Source: JAQGJA01 sp965651535 (GTDB taxonomy: Bacteria; Pseudomonadota; Alphaproteobacteria; Micavibrionales; SZUA-601). Taken from it: a stretch of 5,085 nt of DNA. The stretch is from positions 1 through 5,085 of the forward strand of contig CBFGSX010000096.1 of assembly GCA_965651535.1 (NCBI GenBank), written 5' to 3'. This document shows positions 1 to 4,343 of this stretch, piece by piece. Positions within the stretch are counted from its first letter, which is position 1, and every line of letters begins with the position of its first letter. The notes under the pieces are model-generated. The model was not told the DNA's origin, did not search any database, and worked only from the letters and a program-made list of their open reading frames with translations. Both the position numbers and the translations under genes were made by a program.

Positions 1-1
1 G

Positions 2-133
2 ATCGCGCTGGGCGGGCGGACGACACCGCCCGAGCTGGCCGAGAAAATCGTCGAGGCCTTTATTGCCGCCCGCTTCGAGGGCGACCGCCACGCCCGCCGC
101 ACGGCCAAGCTGGACGCGCCGGATTTTTGTTGA
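2..133 (+). CDS. rpiB: Ribose-5-phosphate isomerase B, C-terminal end (partial)
   Basis: An open frame enters at the left edge and ends at TGA 131-133, giving 43 residues. The peptide begins IALGGRTTPPELAEKIVEAF and continues through AARFEGDRHARR to a short tail. This matches the C-terminus of RpiB/LacAB-type sugar isomerases, where a conserved 'NVxALGxR' strand is followed by a helix and the 'FEGGRHxRR' segment. RpiB interconverts ribose 5-phosphate and ribulose 5-phosphate in the cytoplasmic pentose phosphate pathway. The catalytic N-terminal part lies outside the window. The position directly before glyA is a common alphaproteobacterial arrangement and supports the call. The family assignment rests on the short motif and the context; nothing suggests that the gene is broken. 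Confidence 0.85.
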   Translation: MALGGRTTPPELAEKIVEAFIAARFEGDRHARRTAKLDAPDFC

Positions 134-143
134 TTTGGCTTGC

Positions 144-221
144 TGTCATTCCCGCGAAAGCGGGAATCCAGTTAAAATCCCGATATTGCGCCACTGGATC
201 CCCGCCTGCGCGGGGATGACA
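144..221. repeat. Paired palindromic repeat (REPIN-like) between rpiB and glyA
   Basis: Two 29-base arms (144-172 and 193-221) are inverted copies with 25 of 29 matching positions, separated by a 20-base spacer. Each arm is itself a hairpin: ATTCCCGC-GAAA-GCGGGAAT at 148-167 and ATCCCCGC-CTGC-GCGGGGAT at 198-217. The flanks also pair, TGTCAT with ATGACA outside and CCAGT with ACTGG inside, so the unit could fold as a cruciform. One stem position differs in a compensatory way (T-A in the left arm, C-G in the right). There is no T-run, so it is not a typical intrinsic terminator. Two REP units in inverted orientation define a REPIN-type element. No mobilising RAYT transposase is in the window. 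Confidence 0.85.
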
Positions 222-290
222 AATAGGGCGTAATCGTCATTGTTTTCCACCCATAATCCCGCTAGTTTAAGGCACTCCCCAAGAACCGAT

Positions 291-295
291 GGAGG
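291..295 (+). promoter_or_regulatory. Ribosome binding site that decides the glyA start
   Basis: GGAGG lies 5 bases before ATG 301 and 11 bases before the in-frame ATG 307. It overlaps the upstream in-frame ATG at 289, so that codon cannot use it, and no comparable site precedes 289. This favours 301 (or 307) over the longest reading. Confidence 0.6.
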
Positions 296-300
296 CGTGG

Positions 301-1620
301 ATGTCCATGGCCGCAAAAAAGACCCCCGAGACCAACCATTACAAATTTTTCGAATGGCTTCTGGCCGAGACCGATCCGGTCATCGCCGATGCGATCGCGA
401 AGGAGTATCAGCGCCAGCACGAACATATCGAGCTAATCGCGTCGGAGAACTATGTGTCGAATGCGGTGCTGGCGGCTCAAGGCTCGGTGCTGACCAACAA
501 ATACGCCGAAGGGTATCCCGGCAAACGTTATTACGGAGGGTGCGAGTTTGTCGATATCGCGGAACAGACCGCCATCGACCGCGCGTGCAAATTGTTCAAT
601 TGTTCATACGCCAACGTGCAACCCAATTCGGGATCACAGGCCAATCAGGGCGTGCTGCTCGCGTTGCTCAACCCCGGCGATACGATTTTGGGCATGGGCA
701 TGGCCGCGGGCGGTCACCTGACGCACGGCGCCACCGTCAATATGTCGGGCAAATGGTTCAAGTCGGTGGCCTATGGCGTGTGTGAGGATAATTTCCTGAT
801 TGATTACGACGCGCTGGAAAAACTGGCGCTCGAGCACAAACCGAAAATGATTATCGCCGGGGCATCGGCCTATCCGCGCGTCATCGACTTCAAGCGCATG
901 CGCGAGATCGCCGATAAAGTCGGGGCATTCCTGATGGCCGATGTCGCGCATTACGCGGGGCTGATTGCGGCGGGCGAATATCCGTCGCCGTTCCCCTATG
1001 CCCATGTTGCAACCACAACCACGCATAAAACATTGCGCGGGCCGCGCGGCGGCATGATTTTGGCCAATGACCCCGAGATCGGCAAGAAACTGAACTCGGC
1101 GATTTTCCCGGGGCTTCAGGGCGGGCCGTTGATGCACGTGATCGCCGCCAAGGCCGTTGCTTTCGGCGAAGCCTTGCAGCCGGAATTCAAGACTTACGCC
1201 AAAGCGGTGCTGACCAACGCGCGCGCACTGGCCAAAACATTGCAGGAAGAGGGCCTCGGCATCGTATCGGGCGGCACGGACAGCCATTTGATGCTGGTCG
1301 ATCTGCGCCCGTTGGGATTGAAGGGTAACGCCGTTTCCGATGCGCTCGATACCATCGGCGTGACGTGCAACAAAAACGGTATTCCGTTCGACACGGAAAA
1401 GCCGATGGTAACGTCCGGCATTCGTCTGGGTTCGCCCGCCGCAACAACGCGCGGTTTCAATGAGGCCGATTTCATCGAAGTCGGCCGTATCATCGGCGGT
1501 TTCCTGAAAGAAATGCAAAAAGGCGAGATTTCCGATACCGTACGCGCGACATACAAAAAACGCGTTGCCGCTTTGTGCGATAAATACCCGATTTACCAAA
1601 CCCCGTATGCAGCGAGTTAG
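301..1620 (+). CDS. glyA: Serine hydroxymethyltransferase
   Basis: GlyA is the cytoplasmic PLP enzyme that converts serine and tetrahydrofolate to glycine and 5,10-methylene-tetrahydrofolate. The reading from ATG 301 gives 439 residues, slightly longer than the usual 415-430 because of an N-terminal extension of about 15 residues. Visible family motifs are IELIASEN (43-50), KYAEGYPGKRYYGG (67-80), NVQPNSGSQAN (105-115), GGHLTHG (137-143, with the histidine that stacks on the cofactor), DVAH (214-217) and THKTLRGPRGG (241-251), in which K243 is the PLP Schiff-base lysine. They are followed by PGLQGGP (270-276) and TSGIRLGSPA (371-380), with R375 the likely substrate-carboxylate arginine. All catalytic landmarks are present. 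Starts at 289 or 307 are possible, but GGAGG at 291-295 fits 301 best. It lies between rpiB and nrdR, as in many alphaproteobacteria. Confidence 0.97.
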   Translation: MSMAAKKTPETNHYKFFEWLLAETDPVIADAIAKEYQRQHEHIELIASENYVSNAVLAAQGSVLTNKYAEGYPGKRYYGGCEFVDIAEQTAIDRACKLFNCSYANVQPNSGSQANQGVLLALLNPGDTILGMGMAAGGHLTHGATVNMSGKWFKSVAYGVCEDNFLIDYDALEKLALEHKPKMIIAGASAYPRVIDFKRMREIADKVGAFLMADVAHYAGLIAAGEYPSPFPYAHVATTTTHKTLRGPRGGMILANDPEIGKKLNSAIFPGLQGGPLMHVIAAKAVAFGEALQPEFKTYAKAVLTNARALAKTLQEEGLGIVSGGTDSHLMLVDLRPLGLKGNAVSDALDTIGVTCNKNGIPFDTEKPMVTSGIRLGSPAATTRGFNEADFIEVGRIIGGFLKEMQKGEISDTVRATYKKRVAALCDKYPIYQTPYAAS

Positions 1621-1627
1621 AAACACT

Positions 1628-1657
1628 GGAAGCCTCGACCAAAGTGGAGAGGCCTCC
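1628..1657 (+). terminator. Imperfect hairpin after glyA, possible weak terminator
   Basis: Eight bases after the glyA stop, GGA-A-GCCTC pairs with GAGGC-C-TCC through a 3-bp and a 5-bp helix flanking an A/C mismatch. A small inner CCA/TGG pairing closes the loop. It is followed by CTTCAAAATT rather than a clean T-run, so termination would be weak. Its position suggests a 3' end or processing structure for glyA mRNA. Confidence 0.4.
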
Positions 1658-1676
1658 CTTCAAAATTAAGTGAGAC

Positions 1677-1695
1677 CCCTCGACTTCGCTCGGGG
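1677..1695. repeat. Single palindromic repeat unit between glyA and nrdR
   Basis: CCC-T-CGA, a six-base loop, then TCG-GGG forms a 6-bp stem with one bulged T at 1680. The wording (CCCTCGACTTCGCTCGGGG) resembles short GC-rich dispersed palindromes common between genes in alphaproteobacteria. It lies 21 bases before the nrdR start and has no T-run. The repeat call is inferred from its resemblance to such elements; no second identical copy is present in the window. Confidence 0.5.
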
Positions 1696-1716
1696 ATACA
1701 TGATAGGTAACAAAGA

Positions 1717-2205
1717 ATGCGCTGTCCTTTTTGCGGCTATGTTGAAACTCAGGTCAAGGACTCCCGTCCTGCCGAAGACGGCGCGGCGATCCGTCGCCGC
1801 CGCTCGTGCCCATCCTGCGAAGCACGCTTCACCAGCTACGAGCGTGTGCAGTTGCGCGATCTGATGGTCAAAAAATCGGACGGCAAGATCGAGCCGTTCA
1901 GCCGCGATAAGCTTTATCGTTCGATGGCGCTGGCCTTGCGCAAGCGTCCCGTCGACGAAGAAAAACTGGAGCGCATCGTCAATTCCATCATCCGCCAACT
2001 TGAGCTGTCGGGCGAAAGCGAAATCCCGACCGACACGATCGGCAAGCGCGCCATGGATGCAATCTACTCCCTCGACAAGGTGGCCTATGTGCGTTACGCG
2101 TCCGTCTATGACGATTTCACCGAAACGGGCGATTTCACGGACTTCATCCGCGACCTCGACCGCCGCATGACCGAAGAAGAAAAAGAGAAAAAGAAGAAAA
2201 AATGA
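1717..2205 (+). CDS. nrdR: Transcriptional repressor NrdR
   Basis: NrdR is a nucleotide-sensing repressor of ribonucleotide reductase operons; it binds NrdR boxes and its activity depends on bound ATP/dATP. The 162-residue product starts MRCPFCG and carries the N-terminal zinc ribbon with the cysteine pairs C3/C6 and C31/C34. The basic IRRRR stretch (25-29) lies between them, and ARFTSYERVQ follows. The ATP-cone domain covers about 49-139, with KIEPFSRDKLYRSM (57-70), ALRKRPVD (73-80), SGESEIP (98-104) and DKVAYVRYASVYDDF (120-134). The start at 1717 is fixed because the zinc ribbon begins at residue 3; a modest AGG (1705-1707) precedes it. The C-terminus ends in an unusual EEEKEKKKKK tail encoded by a 30-base purine-only tract. 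No NrdR box was recognised in the window. Confidence 0.96.
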   Translation: MRCPFCGYVETQVKDSRPAEDGAAIRRRRSCPSCEARFTSYERVQLRDLMVKKSDGKIEPFSRDKLYRSMALALRKRPVDEEKLERIVNSIIRQLELSGESEIPTDTIGKRAMDAIYSLDKVAYVRYASVYDDFTETGDFTDFIRDLDRRMTEEEKEKKKKK

Positions 2206-2233
2206 CGCACACGGCACATTCCCTTTTTCTTTC

Positions 2234-2288
2234 TGGGTCCTTCGGACTTGATCCGAAGGCCCATGGACCCTCGGGACAAGCCCGAGGG
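2234..2288. repeat. Second paired palindromic repeat (REPIN-like) before ribE
   Basis: Two hairpins stand back to back. The first (2234-2263) pairs TGGG-T-CCTTCGGA with TCCGAAGG-CCCA around loop CTTGA, with one bulged T. The second (2268-2288) pairs CCCTCGGG with CCCGAGGG around loop ACAAG. Reverse-complementing the first shows that the two are inverted copies: 16 of 21 core positions match, and four of the five differences form two compensatory base pairs (T-A to C-G, A-T to G-C). The loops contain complementary CTTG and CAAG. The sequence family differs from the repeat at 144-221. The second hairpin ends 20 bases before the ribE start. There is no T-run, and the gap is too small for an FMN riboswitch. 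Confidence 0.8.
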
Positions 2289-2308
2289 ATCGGATTGGGG
2301 GTTATCTA

Positions 2309-2899
2309 ATGTTCACCGGCATCATCACCGATCTGGGGAAAGTCCTCTCCATCGAAAAACAGGGCGACTGGAAAATCCGCATCGGCACGAATTTCGATAT
2401 GCGGCCCGTCGCCATCGGCGCGTCGATTGCCTGTTCGGGCGTGTGCCTGACCGTCATCGAAAAGGACGACAGCAGCTTTACGGTGCAAGTATCGCAGGAA
2501 ACCCTCGATAAAACCGCCATCGGCCAATGGAATGTCGGCACCGAGATCAATCTGGAACAATCGCTGAAGATGGGCGACGAGCTGGGCGGGCATCTGGTCT
2601 TCGGCCATGTCGACGGTCTGGGCGAGGTGACGCGCATCGAACAGGCAGGCGACAGCCGCCATGTCGTCGTGAAATTGCCCGAACACCTGAAGCATCTTGC
2701 GGCGGCCAAAGGCTCGATCGCGCTGGACGGGATTTCGCTGACGGTCAACGCCGCCAACGACAATGAAATTCATCTGATGATTATTCCGCATACATGGGCC
2801 GTTACAAGCTGGGGCAATCTTGCCGTCGGCCAAAAGGTTCATGTCGAAGCGGATATGCTTGCTCGCTATGTCGCCCGTATCTTGGAGGTAAAAAAATAA
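2309..2899 (+). CDS. ribE: Riboflavin synthase, alpha chain
   Basis: RibE joins two molecules of 6,7-dimethyl-8-ribityllumazine to give riboflavin and a pyrimidinedione that RibH can reuse. The 196-residue length is normal. The protein is a tandem of two lumazine-binding barrels, about 1-97 and 98-188. The first begins MFTGIITDLG and contains GASIACSGVCLTV (37-49), SQETLDKT (62-69) and NLEQSLKMGDELGGH (81-95). The second begins GHVDG (99-103) and contains KGSIALDGISLTVN (134-147) and IPHTWAVTSWG (159-169). The C-terminal ADMLARYVARIL helix (181-192), used for trimer formation in this family, is present. A G-run (2297-2301) seven bases before ATG 2309 is the likely ribosome binding site. The stop TAA overlaps the ribH start by one base (TAATG), implying co-translation. 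The usual neighbours ribD and ribBA are missing. Confidence 0.96.
   Translation: MFTGIITDLGKVLSIEKQGDWKIRIGTNFDMRPVAIGASIACSGVCLTVIEKDDSSFTVQVSQETLDKTAIGQWNVGTEINLEQSLKMGDELGGHLVFGHVDGLGEVTRIEQAGDSRHVVVKLPEHLKHLAAAKGSIALDGISLTVNAANDNEIHLMIIPHTWAVTSWGNLAVGQKVHVEADMLARYVARILEVKK
2884..2888 (+). promoter_or_regulatory. Ribosome binding site for ribH inside ribE
   Basis: GGAGG lies 10 bases before ATG 2899, within the last codons of ribE. It selects 2899 as the ribH start over the longer upstream in-frame reading from 2794, whose extra 35 residues overlap ribE and show no lumazine synthase character. Confidence 0.75.
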
Positions 2900-3330
2900 T
2901 GGCTCATTTGCTTGTTATCGAAGCGCGTTACTATACCGAAATCGCCGATCAGCTTTTGCAGGGCGTCGATGCCGAAATGAAAAAGGCGAACGCCACCTAT
3001 GACGTCGTGACGACGACCGGCGCGTATGAATTGCCCGCAACCTTGGGCCTTGCCATCAAAGGCAAGAAAAAATACGACGGTTTTGTCCTGCTGGGCTGCG
3101 TCATTCGCGGCCAGACGACGCATTACGACCAGATCCTCGACGCCTTGTTCCCGAAAATCGTGGAAATGTCGGTGCAGCATGATCTTGCCTTGGGCATGGG
3201 CGTGCTGACCTGCGAAAACAAGGAACAGGCCGCCTATCGCGCCGATCCCGCGAAGAAAAATTACGGTGGCGCCGCCGCACGCGCCGCGCTAAGAATGATC
3301 GAACTGAAAGATCAATTCCTCGCGGCATGA
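2899..3330 (+). CDS. ribH: 6,7-dimethyl-8-ribityllumazine synthase
   Basis: RibH condenses 5-amino-6-ribitylamino-uracil with 3,4-dihydroxy-2-butanone 4-phosphate to give the lumazine that RibE uses. Members form pentamers or 60-subunit cages. The 143-residue product has the family motifs: the early aromatic pair in EARYYTEIAD (8-17), GAYELP (41-46), GCVIRGQTTHYDQI (66-79, with H75 the likely general-acid/base histidine), GVLTCENKEQA (101-111) and R114, which corresponds to the phosphate-binding arginine (R127 of Bacillus subtilis). The usual 'NKG' after that arginine reads N-Y-G (121-123), so the position equivalent to K135 of B. subtilis is tyrosine. The length is at the short end of normal. 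Translation is coupled at both ends: a 1-base overlap with ribE and a 4-base ATGA overlap with nusB. Confidence 0.96.
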   Translation: MAHLLVIEARYYTEIADQLLQGVDAEMKKANATYDVVTTTGAYELPATLGLAIKGKKKYDGFVLLGCVIRGQTTHYDQILDALFPKIVEMSVQHDLALGMGVLTCENKEQAAYRADPAKKNYGGAAARAALRMIELKDQFLAA

Positions 3331-3824
3331 CCAAAAAGAAACCCGTTCCCGTTCCGATCAAGCGCCAGATCAAAGGCTCGGCCAAAGCGCGCCGCAATGC
3401 CGCGCGTCTGGCGGCGGTGCAATGCGTCTATCAGATGCGCCAAAACGGCATGAACGCCGAACAGGCGCTTGGCGACTACGTGAACAACCGCATGGGCGTG
3501 GAGGAGGATGGCGAAGTCTTTGTCGCCGCCGATACCGATTTGTTGCGCGCCATCGTCACCGGCGCGGAGGAGCGCCTGCCGCTCCTGACCGAAATGCTCG
3601 AGAACGCGCTCGACCCGTCCAAGCCTTTCAACCGCCAGGAACAGCTGATTCAGGCTATATTATTGTGCGGGGCGGAGGAGCTTTTCGGCCATCCGGAGAC
3701 GGACAAGGCCTTGATTTTAAGCGGTTATGTCGAGGTCGCCAAAGCCTTTTACGAGGGGCGCGAACCCGCCATGGTCAATGCGGCGCTCGACGCGCTGGCC
3801 AAAGTGTTGCGTCCAAGCGCCTGA
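3327..3824 (+). CDS. nusB: Transcription antitermination factor NusB
   Basis: NusB pairs with NusE (ribosomal protein S10), binds boxA RNA and supports rRNA antitermination. The 165-residue product is all-helical in character. A basic N-terminus (KKKPVPVPIKRQ) precedes the conserved first helix SAKARRNAARLAAVQCVYQM (18-37). RQEQLIQAILLCGAEELF (103-120) and GYVEVAKAFYEGREPAMVNAALDALA (133-158) match the family's C-terminal helices. The common 'NEY' and 'FVN' of that region read SGY and MVN here. The ATG sits in the ATGA overlap with the ribH stop, and no good ribosome binding site precedes it, so translation probably depends on ribosomes finishing ribH. The ribH-nusB adjacency is typical of proteobacteria. 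Confidence 0.94.
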   Translation: MTKKKPVPVPIKRQIKGSAKARRNAARLAAVQCVYQMRQNGMNAEQALGDYVNNRMGVEEDGEVFVAADTDLLRAIVTGAEERLPLLTEMLENALDPSKPFNRQEQLIQAILLCGAEELFGHPETDKALILSGYVEVAKAFYEGREPAMVNAALDALAKVLRPSA

Positions 3825-3830
3825 AACTGC

Positions 3831-3880
3831 TTGTTTATTACCATAATTTACAAAATTTCCACCTTTTGTGCGTATGCTAA
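3831..3880 (+). promoter_or_regulatory. AT-rich leader, possible promoter for the FliL-like gene
   Basis: The 78 bases between nusB and the next start open with a markedly AT-rich stretch in otherwise GC-rich DNA. TTTACA (3847-3852) and TATGCT (3873-3878) resemble -35 and -10 boxes, but their 20-base spacing is long. CATAAT (3842-3847) is an alternative -10 without a clear -35. Composition is the main support. No terminator hairpin is visible after nusB, so read-through from the rib-nusB run is equally possible. Confidence 0.25.
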
Positions 3881-3886
3881 GGACGT

Positions 3887-3893
3887 GAGGAAG
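3887..3893 (+). promoter_or_regulatory. Ribosome binding site for the FliL-like gene
   Basis: GAGGAAG lies 9-12 bases before ATG 3903 and puts the signal peptide at the N-terminus. ATG 3831 has no comparable site: it is preceded by CTGAAACTGCTTG or the nusB stop region. Confidence 0.5.
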
Positions 3894-3902
3894 AATCTGT
3901 CC

Positions 3903-4337
3903 ATGCTGACGCTGAATCGCGCCATCTGTTTTGCTGTATCCGCATTTTTGCTGATAGCCGCTCCGTCTGTCCATGCCGCGGCAGGCGACGACATCGCCAA
4001 GGGCAAACCACTTTATGTCGATTTCAAAAATATCGTTGTGCCTGTCATCAAGAAAAACGGGCGATCCGGCGTCGTCTCGATCAGCGTGATGGCCGAGGTC
4101 AAGGACGAGAAGTCCCAAAGCGCCGTGATGGATAATATGCCGCGCCTGCGCGACGCCTTTATCCGCACGCTGTATGGCAATCTCGAGAACCACCGCTTCA
4201 TGCGCGAGGACGGCACGCTGAACATCGAGAGTATCAAGACCAATCTGATGAAAAGCGCGCGCTATGTGATGCGCCAGCAGGAGGGCGTCGCCATCAACGA
4301 CCTTCTGTTCCAAAACATCGGCCAACAGACGTTTTGA
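3903..4337 (+). CDS. Exported FliL-like protein of unknown role
   Basis: The product from ATG 3903 has 144 residues. The N-terminus (MLTLNRAICF, then AVSAFLLIAAPSVHA) has a positively charged start, a hydrophobic core (about 7-20) and a likely signal peptidase site after VHA (25), so it is predicted to be exported or anchored in the inner membrane. The rest resembles the periplasmic domain of FliL: a strand with YVDFKNIVVPV (38-48), a strand VVSISVMAEVKD (57-68), MPRLRDAFIRTL (79-90), a helical linker, and EGVAINDLLFQNIGQQ (127-142). In FliL proteins this C-terminal part lies near the flagellar motor and MotAB stators. No flagellar genes are nearby, so the true role may differ. GAGGAAG (3887-3893) supports this start. 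An in-frame ATG at 3831 would place extra residues before the signal peptide and is less likely; GTG 3885 is a weak alternative. Confidence 0.75.
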   Translation: MLTLNRAICFAVSAFLLIAAPSVHAAAGDDIAKGKPLYVDFKNIVVPVIKKNGRSGVVSISVMAEVKDEKSQSAVMDNMPRLRDAFIRTLYGNLENHRFMREDGTLNIESIKTNLMKSARYVMRQQEGVAINDLLFQNIGQQTF

Positions 4338-4343
4338 TGTAAA

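Noticed and set aside
144..221. Intrinsic terminator of rpiB or a CRISPR repeat
   Set aside because: The hairpins are not followed by a T-run, and there are only two inverted arms with no regular direct repeats or spacers.
229..257. Promoter for glyA with -10 CATAAT at 252-257
   Set aside because: The -10 is good, but no acceptable -35 lies 16-18 bases upstream, so it cannot be supported as a promoter.
240..785. 181-codon + strand frame overlapping the start of glyA
   Set aside because: It is out of frame with glyA, rich in arginine as expected of a shifted GC-rich frame, and has no motif.
634..1626. 330-codon open frame on the - strand across glyA
   Set aside because: It lies wholly antisense to a clear glyA, has no recognisable motif, and long antisense frames are expected in GC-rich coding DNA.
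1666..2217. 183-codon open frame on the - strand across nrdR
   Set aside because: It mirrors nrdR, and its hydrophobic start is the reverse reading of the lysine-rich purine tract. There is no family resemblance.
2206..2308. FMN riboswitch upstream of ribE
   Set aside because: The gap is almost filled by two simple hairpins. The multi-arm conserved core of an RFN element is absent and there is too little room for it.
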